Numbered from the stretch's first letter, positions 1 to 6,185 are shown. The stretch is 6,793 bases of DNA from an uncultured Lachnospiraceae bacterium (GCA_947176785.1 CAMWSA010000205.1:1-6793), one strand, 5' to 3'. Made by a program: numbers and translations. The notes: generated from the sequence alone by a model not told the origin.

Positions 1-127
1 TAATCGGGCAGCATGCGCTGTGCGGAAAGGAAAATCTAATCGTTAGTGAGTATAATAACGAATTCTTGCGCAAAATGGCATAATTTCTGTGTGGACTCCG
101 GTTTATCCGGGTTAGGAGAAGATTAGA
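1..127 (+). other. Spacer upstream of trpC; no gene end recognised
   Basis: This stretch holds the trpC ribosome site (AGGAG at 114-118, 9 bases before the start) and little else I can name. An open frame enters from the left edge and stops at 81-83, but its 26 residues do not look like a TrpD C-terminus, so I do not call it as a gene end. A perfect TATAAT lies at 51-56, but no acceptable -35 box sits 16-18 bases upstream, so an internal trpC promoter is possible but unsupported. A short CAGC/GCTG hairpin at 10-21 and a CCGG/CCGG pair around 98-110 are too weak to call. Confidence 0.4.
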
Positions 128-916
128 ATGATTTTGCAGGAAATAGCGGAAAAGACCAGAGAGAGGATACAGCATGAAAAGGAGAAAATGGCTCTGACGG
201 AGCTGCGGGCCAGGGCCAGTGACTGTGAGGCAGATACAGGTTTTCCCTTTGAGGCGGCATTGCGTAAGCAGGGGATTCGTTTTATCTGCGAGGTTAAAAA
301 GGCATCTCCCTCCAAGGGCATTATTGCAGAAGAGTTTCCTTATGTGGAGATTGCCAGGGAGTATGAGCAGGCCGGGGCGGATGCCATCTCTGTGCTGACA
401 GAACCATTTTATTTTAAAGGACAGGACAGCTTTTTGCAGGAAATCGGGAAGGCCGTATCCATTCCCCTGCTGCGAAAGGATTTTACGGTGGATGAGTATA
501 TGCTCTATCAGGCGAAGCTGATGGGAGCGGATGCGGTGCTGCTGATCTGTGCCATTCTAAGCCCCATGCAGCTGGAGGAATACCGGGGGATTGCCCGGGA
601 ACTGGGATTATCCGCTCTGGTGGAGGCCCATGATGAACAGGAGATTCAGATGGCCCTGCGGGCCGGGGCGGGGATCATCGGCGTGAATAACCGCAATTTA
701 AAGGACTTTTCCGTGGATATCCACAATTCCATAAGGCTGCGGAAGCTTGTGCCCAGGGAGATTCTCTTTGTATCGGAAAGCGGCATGAAGATCCGGGAGG
801 ATATCCGCAGGCTGGAAGAGAACGGCACGGATGCGGTGCTGATCGGGGAGACCTTTATGCGCAGTGAAGATAAGGCCGGCATGCTGCGGCGGCTGAGAGG
901 TGAGGAGAGCGCCTGA
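128..916 (+). CDS. trpC: Indole-3-glycerol phosphate synthase (TrpC)
   Basis: This cytoplasmic enzyme closes the indole ring: it converts carboxyphenylamino-deoxyribulose phosphate to indole-3-glycerol phosphate with loss of CO2 and water. The 262-residue product is the usual length of the monofunctional enzyme and reads as one (beta/alpha)8 barrel. The expected active-site residues are visible: E55 and K57 in EVKKASPSKG, K117 in LLRKDF, E166 in LVEAH, N187 in GVNNRNL, and E217-S218 in VSESG. These match the Glu, Lys, Lys, Glu, Asn and Glu-Ser set known for the family. The ATG at 128 is chosen because AGGAG sits 9 bases upstream and the N-terminal helix is complete. It is a separate gene, not fused to trpF as in enteric bacteria. 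The last codons and the stop lie inside a 17-base string repeated at 6336-6352, so the extreme C-terminus may have been shaped by a repeat insertion. Confidence 0.97.
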   Translation: MILQEIAEKTRERIQHEKEKMALTELRARASDCEADTGFPFEAALRKQGIRFICEVKKASPSKGIIAEEFPYVEIAREYEQAGADAISVLTEPFYFKGQDSFLQEIGKAVSIPLLRKDFTVDEYMLYQAKLMGADAVLLICAILSPMQLEEYRGIARELGLSALVEAHDEQEIQMALRAGAGIIGVNNRNLKDFSVDIHNSIRLRKLVPREILFVSESGMKIREDIRRLEENGTDAVLIGETFMRSEDKAGMLRRLRGEESA

Positions 917-926
917 AAGATATCCC
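910..926 (+). repeat. 17-base exact repeat, copy 1 (overlaps the trpC stop)
   Basis: The string cgcctgaaagatatccc occurs here and again, same strand, at 6336-6352. It covers the last trpC codon and its TGA. By simple base-count reasoning a 17-base match is not expected by chance in a window this size. The flanks differ on both sides. Confidence 0.75.
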
Positions 927-1002
927 TTTGATAATAGTGTGTGTTCCTGTGTTTGGAATTATCTCTTGCGATCGGATTGGTATGAGATAGGAGAATAGGC
1001 TT

Positions 1003-1596
1003 ATGAAGATCAAGATTTGCGGTTTGACCAGGCCGGAGGATATTGCCTGCGTGAACCGATTACAGCCGGATTATATAGGTTTTGTGTTCTGGCCCGGGAG
1101 CCGCCGGTTTGTAGACAGACAGCAGGCGGCGCAGTTAAAAATGCTGCTTTCTTCCCGGGTACAGGCGGTGGGTGTGTTTGTGGATGTGCCTGTGGAAGAG
1201 GTGGCGGAAGTGCTGATGGAGGGCATTATTGATATAGCCCAGCTTCATGGGGAGGAATCGGAGGAGGATATCCGCTGTCTACAGGCAATGACAGGCAAAT
1301 CGGTGATAAAGGCGGTAAAGGTGCATAGCCGTCAGGATGTGGAGGCATGGTCAGGCAGCAAGGCGGATTATCTTCTGTTTGACAGCGGTATGGGCAGCGG
1401 CCGGACCTTTGACTGGAGCCTGCTGGACGGGATAAAACGGCCCTATTTTCTGGCAGGAGGGCTGGGGCCGGATAATCTGGAGCAGGTGCTTAAGCACGGC
1501 GGTCCCTATGGAGTTGATCTGAGTTCGTCCGTGGAGACAGACGGGCGCAAAGACCCGGAGAAAATACGTCGGGTGATAGAACAGGTGCGAAGCTAA
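1003..1596 (+). CDS. trpF: Phosphoribosylanthranilate isomerase (TrpF)
   Basis: TrpF catalyses the Amadori rearrangement of N-(5-phosphoribosyl)anthranilate to the deoxyribulose phosphate that TrpC uses. The 197-residue product is normal for a monofunctional enzyme with a (beta/alpha)8 fold. The N-terminus reads MKIKICGLTRPED, placing the general-base cysteine at C6. The general-acid aspartate is D127 in LLFDS, followed by the GSGRTFDW segment at about 131-138. The C-terminal phosphate-binding strands show AGGLGPDN at 151-158 and GVDLSSSVE near residue 170. AGGAG at 989-993 lies 9 bases before the ATG. The gene is co-directional with trpC across an 86-base spacer that shows no terminator, so co-transcription is likely. 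The order C then F with separate genes is typical of Firmicutes. Confidence 0.96.
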   Translation: MKIKICGLTRPEDIACVNRLQPDYIGFVFWPGSRRFVDRQQAAQLKMLLSSRVQAVGVFVDVPVEEVAEVLMEGIIDIAQLHGEESEEDIRCLQAMTGKSVIKAVKVHSRQDVEAWSGSKADYLLFDSGMGSGRTFDWSLLDGIKRPYFLAGGLGPDNLEQVLKHGGPYGVDLSSSVETDGRKDPEKIRRVIEQVRS

Positions 1597-1601
1597 GGCT
1601 T

Positions 1602-1637
1602 GCATCCGCCCTGACAGGGGCACAAACAGGCGTGCGG
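1602..1637 (+). repeat. Tandem hairpin repeat, copy 1
   Basis: CCTG (1610-1613) pairs with CAGG (1627-1630) around a 13-base loop. CCGC (1606-1609) then pairs with GCGG (1634-1637), leaving a 3-base bulge. Both the order of elements and the loop (ACAG-G-GGC-A-CAAA) match copy 2 immediately downstream, while the lower-stem bases differ and still pair. This is the pattern of a REP-like palindromic repeat or a duplicated RNA hairpin. Confidence 0.6.
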
Positions 1638-1648
1638 AACTAAAAACC

Positions 1649-1686
1649 GCATCACTCCTGACAGCGGCGCAAACAGGAGCGTGATT
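1649..1686 (+). repeat. Tandem hairpin repeat, copy 2
   Basis: TCCTG (1656-1660) pairs with CAGGA (1674-1678) around a 13-base loop. ATCAC (1651-1655) pairs with GTGAT (1681-1685), with a 2-base bulge at 1679-1680. The loop ACAGCGGCGCAAA differs from copy 1 at only two positions. The lower stem is a different sequence from copy 1 but still complementary. No T-run follows, so this is not a normal terminator. Confidence 0.65.
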
Positions 1687-1708
1687 TATTGCCGGCCACA
1701 TTATTGGG

Positions 1709-1784
1709 CAGTGCGTGTGTAACCAGGTATTGGCACTGGCGGGGAATATGGAACTTCAACAACATATTTCAGGACAACACACTG
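1709..1784 (+). other. Possible three-way-junction RNA fold
   Basis: GTGTGT (1715-1720) can pair with ACACAC (1777-1782) and close two inner hairpins. The first is CCAG (1723-1726) with CTGG (1736-1739). The second is the 8-base arm 1743-1750 (GGAATATG) with 1763-1770, eight pairs including one G-T, around a 12-base loop. CAGTGC (1709-1714) can alternatively pair with GCACTG (1733-1738). The fold was found by eye, and stems of 4-8 pairs do arise by chance, so confidence is limited. Confidence 0.35.
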
Positions 1785-1850
1785 AGCGATTACGCGTTCC
1801 GCAGCGGTAAAAGGTAATTGCCGGACTTGTGGGCTGGCAAGTGTTACACG

Positions 1851-1934
1851 GGAGAATTCATAAAACCGGAATCTGAGAAGACTCATGGAACAGGTCTTAG
1901 AGATTCCGAAAGGCTATGGAATATAAATTGGAGG
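1851..1934 (+). promoter_or_regulatory. Conserved structured element, copy A, in the trpB leader
   Basis: An 8-pair perfect stem joins CGGAATCT (1867-1874) to AGATTCCG (1901-1908). Inside it AAGAC (1878-1882) pairs with GTCTT (1894-1898) around an 11-base loop. The same design recurs at 6284-6420. 33 of 41 bases match in the 5' block (1851-1891), and 20 of 25 match in the 3' block (1893-1917). One stem pair is T1872-A1903 here and G-C in the other copy. After GGCTAT (1912-1917) come 12 poorly conserved bases and then GGAGG (1930-1934), the trpB ribosome site. No known riboswitch consensus was recognised. It could be a cis-acting RNA acting on translation, or a mobile repeat carrying a ribosome site. 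Confidence 0.55.
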
Positions 1935-1941
1935 AAAAACA

Positions 1942-3126
1942 ATGAGTAAAGGACGTTATGGCATTCACGGCGGTCAGTATGTTCCGGAGACGCTGATGAA
2001 TGAACTGATCCATCTGGAGGAGTGCTATGGACACTACAAAAATGATCCGGAATTTCAGCAGGAACTACAGACCCTGTTAAACGAATATGCGGGCAGGCCG
2101 TCCCTGCTGTACTATGCGGAGAAGATGACAAGGGACTTGGGCGGGGCCAGGATTTATCTCAAAAGAGAGGATCTGAACCATACCGGCTCCCACAAGATCA
2201 ACAATGTGCTGGGTCAGGCGCTGCTGGCTAAAAAGATGGGGAAAACCCGCATCATCGCTGAGACGGGCGCGGGCCAGCACGGCGTGGCCACGGCTACGGC
2301 GGCGGCTTTGCTGGGCATGGAGTGTGAGATTTATATGGGGGAGGAGGACACCGTCCGCCAGGCGCTGAATGTGTACCGCATGGAACTTCTGGGGGCAAAG
2401 GTACATCCTGTCACCAGCGGCACCCGGACACTGAAGGATGCAGTCAACGCCTGTATGCGGGAGTGGACCAACCGGGTGGAGGACACCCTGTATGTGCTGG
2501 GCTCCGTCATGGGCCCCCATCCCTTCCCTATGATTGTGAGGGATTTCCAGAGTGTCATCAGCCGGGAGGCAAGGCAGCAGATTCTGGAGAAGGAGGGCAG
2601 ACTTCCTGCGGCTGTGGTGGCTTGTGTGGGCGGAGGCAGCAACTCTATGGGGATTTTTTACAATTTTATTGAGGACAGGGAAGTGGAACTCATCGGCTGT
2701 GAGGCTGCGGGAAAGGGCGTGGACACGGCATTGACGGCAGCCACCATTGCCACCGGCAGCCTGGGTATTTTCCACGGCATGAAGTCCTATTTTTGCCAGG
2801 ATGCGTATGGACAGATTGCGCCGGTGTACTCCATTTCCGCAGGACTGGATTATCCCGGCATCGGGCCGGAGCATGCCTGGCTGCATGACACCGGCAGGGC
2901 CCGGTATGTGCCTGTCACCGATGATGAGGCGGTGGACGCCTTTGCCTATATGGCCAGGACGGAGGGGATTATTTGCGCCGTGGAAAGCGCCCATGCGGTG
3001 GCGCATGTGAGAAAGATAGCCAAAAACTACAGTCCTGACCAGAGCATTATCATATGCCTGTCGGGCCGCGGGGATAAGGATGTGGCGGCGATCGCCAGAT
3101 ACAGGGGGGTGGATCTTCATGAGTAA
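1942..3126 (+). CDS. trpB: Tryptophan synthase beta chain (TrpB)
   Basis: TrpB is the PLP-dependent subunit that joins indole and serine to make tryptophan, working in an alpha2-beta2 complex with TrpA. The 394 residues match the family length, and the N-terminus [17 protein letters not shown] is typical of the standard TrpB1 type. K85 in HTGSHKINN is the PLP Schiff-base lysine. E107 in [11 protein letters not shown] is the catalytic glutamate. GGGSNS at 230-235 binds the cofactor phosphate, and S374 in SGRGDKD contacts the pyridine nitrogen. The ATG at 1942 has GGAGG 7 bases upstream. It overlaps trpA, which implies translational coupling and equal subunit supply. By contrast it is set apart from trpF by a long structured spacer, so trpB-trpA expression may be tuned separately from trpC-trpF. 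Confidence 0.97.
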   Translation: MSKGRYGIHGGQYVPETLMNELIHLEECYGHYKNDPEFQQELQTLLNEYAGRPSLLYYAEKMTRDLGGARIYLKREDLNHTGSHKINNVLGQALLAKKMGKTRIIAETGAGQHGVATATAAALLGMECEIYMGEEDTVRQALNVYRMELLGAKVHPVTSGTRTLKDAVNACMREWTNRVEDTLYVLGSVMGPHPFPMIVRDFQSVISREARQQILEKEGRLPAAVVACVGGGSNSMGIFYNFIEDREVELIGCEAAGKGVDTALTAATIATGSLGIFHGMKSYFCQDAYGQIAPVYSISAGLDYPGIGPEHAWLHDTGRARYVPVTDDEAVDAFAYMARTEGIICAVESAHAVAHVRKIAKNYSPDQSIIICLSGRGDKDVAAIARYRGVDLHE

Positions 3127-3928
3127 AATACAGGATAATCAGATCAGCAGAGTGTTTCAGACACCGAACCACAAGGCGTTCATCGCCTTTTTGACGGCGG
3201 GAGACCCCACGCCGGACTGCACCGTAAAATATATACTGGAGATGGAGCGGGCGGGTGCGGACTTAATTGAAATTGGCATTCCTTTTTCCGATCCCACGGC
3301 GGAGGGGGTGGTGATCCAGGATGCCAATATCCGGGCACTCCAGGGAGGCATGACCACGGACGGCGTCTTTGAGATCGTGCGGCGGGTGAGAGAGCAGTCA
3401 CAGGGCGGTGCCGCGATCCCGCTGGCTTTTATGACCTATGCCAACCCGGTGTTCCACTATGGCTGCGACCGGTTTTTTGCCAGATGTGAGGAACTGGGTG
3501 TGAGTGCCATCATCGTTCCCGACCTGCCCTATGAGGAAAAGCAGGAGCTGGAGAAGACTGCGGATGCCCATGGTGTAGCGCTGGTCTCCATGATTGCCCC
3601 CACCTCCCGGGAACGGATACAGATGATTGCCCGTGAGGCCAAAGGCTTTATCTATGTGGTATCCTCCATGGGAGTCACCGGCGTGCGCAACGAGATCAAT
3701 ACAGATCTGGAATCCATGGTGAAGAGCATCCGGCAGGTGACGGATGTACCCTGCGCCATCGGCTTTGGCATCAGCACCCCCGGGCAGGCCCGGCATATGG
3801 CCCGGATATCCGACGGGGCCATCGTGGGCAGCGCCATTGTGAAAATTATCGCCCAAGGCGGCGAGCAGGCGGCCTCTGCCATATATGAGTATGTGAAGAG
3901 CATGAAAGAGGCTGTGGCTCAGGCATAG
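3119..3928 (+). CDS. trpA: Tryptophan synthase alpha chain (TrpA)
   Basis: TrpA cleaves indole-3-glycerol phosphate to glyceraldehyde 3-phosphate and indole, which is channelled to TrpB. I chose the ATG at 3119: it overlaps the trpB stop by 8 bases, has a G-rich ribosome site (AGGGGGG, 3103-3109) 9 bases upstream, and gives a normal 269-residue protein starting [10 protein letters not shown]. An earlier ATG at 3080 would add 13 unconserved residues translated from inside trpB. The barrel motifs are clear: FLTAGDP (24-30), [11 protein letters not shown] (49-59), GVTG and GFGIS. E51 corresponds to catalytic Glu49 of the E. coli enzyme. The second catalytic acid, Asp60 in E. coli, is glutamate here (E62 in TAEG), and the next-but-one proline is valine (V64). 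This is a conservative change that I believe occurs in other TrpA proteins. The GSAIVKII phosphate-site segment is intact. Confidence 0.96.
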   Translation: MSKIQDNQISRVFQTPNHKAFIAFLTAGDPTPDCTVKYILEMERAGADLIEIGIPFSDPTAEGVVIQDANIRALQGGMTTDGVFEIVRRVREQSQGGAAIPLAFMTYANPVFHYGCDRFFARCEELGVSAIIVPDLPYEEKQELEKTADAHGVALVSMIAPTSRERIQMIAREAKGFIYVVSSMGVTGVRNEINTDLESMVKSIRQVTDVPCAIGFGISTPGQARHMARISDGAIVGSAIVKIIAQGGEQAASAIYEYVKSMKEAVAQA

Positions 3929-3970
3929 TACTTTGTACGGAAAATCATGAAATTGAAAAAGTGAACCTTT

Positions 3971-3976
3971 GGGAGG
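3971..3976 (+). promoter_or_regulatory. Ribosome site that sets the first GNAT start
   Basis: GGGAGG lies 5 bases before the ATG at 3982. The in-frame GTG at 3961 lies upstream of this site and has no ribosome site of its own, so it is not used as the start. Confidence 0.7.
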
Positions 3977-3981
3977 CAGAA

Positions 3982-4431
3982 ATGATTCGGAGTATGACAA
4001 TAGCTGATTATGAAGAAATATTTGAGATATGGAAAAACACAGACGGAATGGGGCTGCGCAGCCTCGATGACTCTAAAGAAGGCATTTCTGCTTTTTTGAG
4101 AAGAAATCCCACAACTAATTTTGTCGCGTATGACAAAGATGAAATGATAGGAACGATTCTGTGCGGACATGACGGACGCAGAGGATATATTTACCACACG
4201 GTGGTTAAGGAGGGGTACCGGAAACAGGGAATTGCGACAAAATTGATAGAAGCTGCCGTATCTGCATTACAGCAGGAGGGAATCACACGGGTCTGCCTGA
4301 ATGTAGTGGAAACAAATGGATCTGGCAGAGCCTTTTGGGAGAAAAGAGGCTGGGAGAGAAAAGCCTTTTTAGGCTTCTACAGCAAATCCATCACGGATCA
4401 GGAAAACACACCGTTGTTTGAGACAAAATGA
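3982..4431 (+). CDS. GNAT-family N-acetyltransferase (YpeA-like)
   Basis: A 149-residue single-domain GNAT protein, which would transfer an acetyl group from acetyl-CoA to an amine; the acceptor cannot be told from sequence. The domain runs over nearly the whole length. Residues 1-20 form the first helix region (IADYEEIFEIWKNTD). Central strands cover 47-62 (FVAYDKDEMIGTILCG) and 68-75. The acetyl-CoA loop is YRKQGIA at 79-85 (R80-x-x-G83-I-A85), followed by helix TKLIEAAVSALQQ. A C-terminal strand and AFWEKRGWERKAF at 117-129 complete the fold. The overall look, including GHDGRRGYIYH, resembles YpeA-like acetyltransferases. It follows trpA by 53 bases with no terminator or promoter seen, so read-through from the trp operon is likely. 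The sequence is more A/T-rich than the trp genes, which suggests a later arrival. No role in tryptophan synthesis is implied. Confidence 0.88.
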   Translation: MIRSMTIADYEEIFEIWKNTDGMGLRSLDDSKEGISAFLRRNPTTNFVAYDKDEMIGTILCGHDGRRGYIYHTVVKEGYRKQGIATKLIEAAVSALQQEGITRVCLNVVETNGSGRAFWEKRGWERKAFLGFYSKSITDQENTPLFETK

Positions 4432-4453
4432 TATACACTTCAGAGGATTTTTC

Positions 4454-4483
4454 TTGACATAGTGTCATGGAATATGTTATTGT
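4454..4483 (+). promoter_or_regulatory. Promoter with a palindromic operator on the -35 box
   Basis: A perfect TTGACA (4454-4459) is followed 18 bases later by TATTGT (4478-4483), a fair -10 match. A perfect inverted repeat, TGACA-TAG-TGTCA (4455-4467), overlaps the -35 and fills the start of the spacer. Long-spacer promoters with a TTGACA-type palindrome between the boxes are the hallmark of MerR-family autoregulated promoters. Here the spacer is slightly long (17 is standard, MerR sites are usually 19-20). The MerR-like remnant directly downstream supports that reading. It probably drives the MATE gene today. Confidence 0.6.
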
Positions 4484-4493
4484 ATGAGCGAAG

Positions 4494-4804
4494 TTGTGGG
4501 AGTGTATAACTGTCTGCCGGTGTATTCGTGTCAGCGAAGTATCAATACTTCCTATGACGAAAACTCAGTGTATGCTGGGAAGTGGATTTTTCGGAGTAAT
4601 CTTTTTCGCCACAGAATCTTGCAGGGATGATGAAGCTTTGCGGATGCTGTGGCGTTTTGTATTTAGAGACAGCATATTTCCGGACGGCGCTGCCCATAAG
4701 TATGCGGTCAGTATATGGATGCCGTACGGCGGCAAATATGGTCAAATGTTGTTCTTCGGCCCTGCGTGCCGGCCGGGAATATTCGGAATGCAATGGAAGG
4801 AGTG
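4494..4804 (+). pseudogene. Decayed MerR-family regulator remnant
   Basis: This stretch carries pieces of a MerR-type protein in two frames. In the frame open from TTG 4494 to the stop at 4803-4805, residues ITVCRCIRVSEVSI (about 4506-4547) resemble the start of a MerR helix-turn-helix (family pattern YTV..LA..SGVS.RTL.YYDE). In the +1 frame, the next bases read YDENSVYAGKWIF (about 4553-4591), resembling the YYDE and later VYGEKEL segments, with about 15 residues missing between them. Back in the first frame, VIFFATESCRDDEALRML (about 4596-4649) resembles the MerR segment ILFFRELDFSLDEI. The rest up to the stop matches nothing I know. It is read as a frameshifted, internally deleted regulator because of these fragments, the MerR-like promoter before it and an efflux pump after it. 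An unrelated short ORF remains possible. Confidence 0.45.
4797..4802 (+). promoter_or_regulatory. Ribosome site that sets the MATE start
   Basis: AAGGAG lies 8 bases before the ATG at 4811. The in-frame ATG at 4805 is only 2 bases from this site, and the one at 4793 precedes it, so 4811 is the best-placed start. Confidence 0.7.
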
Positions 4805-4810
4805 ATGATT

Positions 4811-6154
4811 ATGGATCAAAATTATATGAAGACAAGAAAAATTTTCCCGCTGGTAATGTCCATGGCGATACCGATGGTGTTGTCTATGCTGGTCAATGCA
4901 TTGTACAACATAGTCGATAGCTTTTTTATTGCAAAAATCAGCGAGGATGCCATGACTGCGCTTTCCCTGGTATTTCCGCTGCAGAACTTTGCCGCCGCTG
5001 TCAGCATTGGCTTTGGCGTGGGGGCGAATGCGGTGACGGCATTTTTCCTGGGCGAAGAAAATCAGAAGAACGCTGACGGGGCGGCATCTCTCAGCATTCT
5101 TCTGTCCATTGTACATTCGCTGATCCTGACGGTGGTTCTTCTTATTGTAACCGCCCCGTTCCTTCAAAGTTTTACCGACAGCCGGGAAATTCTTGACCAT
5201 GGCATCCAATATGGCCGCATTGTTTTCGGATGTCTTTTTATTGGACAGATCAGCCTGGTCTACGAAAAGCTTTTTCAGGCCACCGGCTGTGTGCGTATTT
5301 CCATGATCAGTATGATTGTGGGATGTGTGACCAATATCCTTCTGGACCCGATTATGATTTTTGGCCTCGGCCCCTGTCCGGCCATGGGGATTAAAGGCGC
5401 CGCCATTGCCACAGTGCTTGGGCAGGCCGCCACACTTGCCTGCTATCTTTTTGCCCGGGCAAGGGGAATACTTCGCCTGCGCCTTTCCCTGGCCGGGGGA
5501 TGGCAATGCAGAAGACTCGCCGGAAGGCTTTACAGCATCGGCATACCGGCGATTTTAAATCAGGCGCTGCCCTCGCTTTTGATTACGGCGCTTAATTCGA
5601 TTCTGGCGGCATTCTCTCAGACGGACGTATTGATTCTGGGAGTCTACTACAAGCTCCAGACATTCATCTACCTTACGGCCAACGGAATCGTTCAGGGGAT
5701 TCGTCCCCTGGTCGCCTATAATTATGGGGCTGGGATTCTCGGGCGTGTCCGTGGGATTTTCAGAACCGCTTTCTGTGCGGCCCTCTCTGTGATGGCGGTT
5801 GGCACAGTCCTATGCCTGTGGATTCCGCGGGATCTGATCGGCATGTTTTCATCGAACGAGGACACCGTCCGTGCGGGGGCCTCTGCGCTTCGCATTATCT
5901 CCGCCGGATTTATGGTGTCTGCCATATCCGTGGTGGTATGCGGAACTCTGGAGGGACTTGGTTTTGGCATGCTGTCTTTTGTCATATCGCTTCTCCGGTA
6001 TGTTTTGGTCATATTGCCGGCGGCATGGATTTTGAGTCAAGCGGCAGGGGCTGCAGGCGTCTGGCATGGGTTCTGGATTGCCGAACTGGTGACGGCCTTT
6101 GTGTCTGCGATGCTTTACCGCTTTGTCATGCGAAGAATCAGCGGGGACGGCTGA
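4811..6154 (+). CDS. MATE-family multidrug/cation antiporter
   Basis: A 447-residue inner-membrane protein of the multidrug and toxic compound extrusion family, which exports drugs or other small organic compounds using a Na+ or H+ gradient. About twelve hydrophobic segments can be read in two halves, roughly residues 10-235 and 245-440. The first segment, IPMVLSMLVNALYNIVDSFF, contains the conserved proline (P21) and aspartate (D36) that sit at the cation site in NorM-like proteins. The loop GVGANAVTAFFLGEENQKNA follows, and LLDPIMIFGLG (around D179) is the usual end of the fifth segment. In the second half, GIPAILNQALPSLL and QGIRPLVAYNYGAG are the matching repeats. It starts 6 bases after the stop of the decayed regulator frame. 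Transcription is probably from the palindrome-bearing promoter at 4454-4483. If the regulator is dead, control may be lost or taken over by another protein. The substrate is unknown. Confidence 0.93.
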   Translation: MDQNYMKTRKIFPLVMSMAIPMVLSMLVNALYNIVDSFFIAKISEDAMTALSLVFPLQNFAAAVSIGFGVGANAVTAFFLGEENQKNADGAASLSILLSIVHSLILTVVLLIVTAPFLQSFTDSREILDHGIQYGRIVFGCLFIGQISLVYEKLFQATGCVRISMISMIVGCVTNILLDPIMIFGLGPCPAMGIKGAAIATVLGQAATLACYLFARARGILRLRLSLAGGWQCRRLAGRLYSIGIPAILNQALPSLLITALNSILAAFSQTDVLILGVYYKLQTFIYLTANGIVQGIRPLVAYNYGAGILGRVRGIFRTAFCAALSVMAVGTVLCLWIPRDLIGMFSSNEDTVRAGASALRIISAGFMVSAISVVVCGTLEGLGFGMLSFVISLLRYVLVILPAAWILSQAAGAAGVWHGFWIAELVTAFVSAMLYRFVMRRISGDG

Positions 6155-6185
6155 AATAAATTTTAAGGAAAAGTGTATAGTTTAC

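Larger units (their letters stand above)
1597..1941 (+). other. 345-base structured spacer between trpF and trpB
   Basis: This gap is much longer than usual inside a trp operon and contains no credible protein gene. Reading 5' to 3' it holds two tandem related hairpins (1602-1686), a possible three-way junction (1709-1784), a 7-pair hairpin with one G-T pair at 1818-1840, and the element at 1851-1934 that recurs near the right end of the window. The trpB ribosome site GGAGG is at 1930-1934, 7 bases before the start. No hairpin is followed by a T-run, so I see no intrinsic terminator. I also see no T-box AGGGTGGNACCGCG consensus. A 20-codon frame (ATG 1748, stop 1808-1810) lies within the structured part and is probably chance. 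Confidence 0.6.

Noticed and set aside
51..56. Perfect TATAAT before trpC as an internal promoter
   Set aside because: No acceptable -35 box at 16-18 bases and no correctly placed extended -10 TG.
960..989. TATCTC/GAGATA inverted repeat before trpF
   Set aside because: Only 6 pairs around an 18-base loop, with no supporting conservation.
1748..1810. 20-codon ORF in the trpF-trpB spacer (MELQQHISGQ...)
   Set aside because: It has only a weak G-rich sequence upstream, resembles no known peptide, and lies within predicted stems. Chance is the simpler reading.
1867..1908. Element A stem as an intrinsic terminator
   Set aside because: No T-run follows the stem, and trpB begins 33 bases later.
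1885..1926. 13-codon frame in element A (MEQVLEIPKGYGI) resembling MKLMTNRLKDIP in element B
   Set aside because: The peptide likeness follows from the shared DNA. There is no good ribosome site, and the stem pairing explains the conservation better.
3080..3118. Upstream ATG extending TrpA by 13 residues
   Set aside because: The extension lies inside trpB, is unlike any TrpA N-terminus, and the ATG at 3119 has a well-placed ribosome site.
2077..3120. Long open frame of 347 codons on the - strand opposite trpB
   Set aside because: It is a shadow of the GC-biased codon pattern of trpB; the product has no recognisable domain and no ribosome site.
4742..5506. 254-codon - strand frame opposite the MATE gene
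   Set aside because: It overlaps a clear membrane-protein gene, and its residue content (rich in H, N, G and K) is typical of antisense translation.
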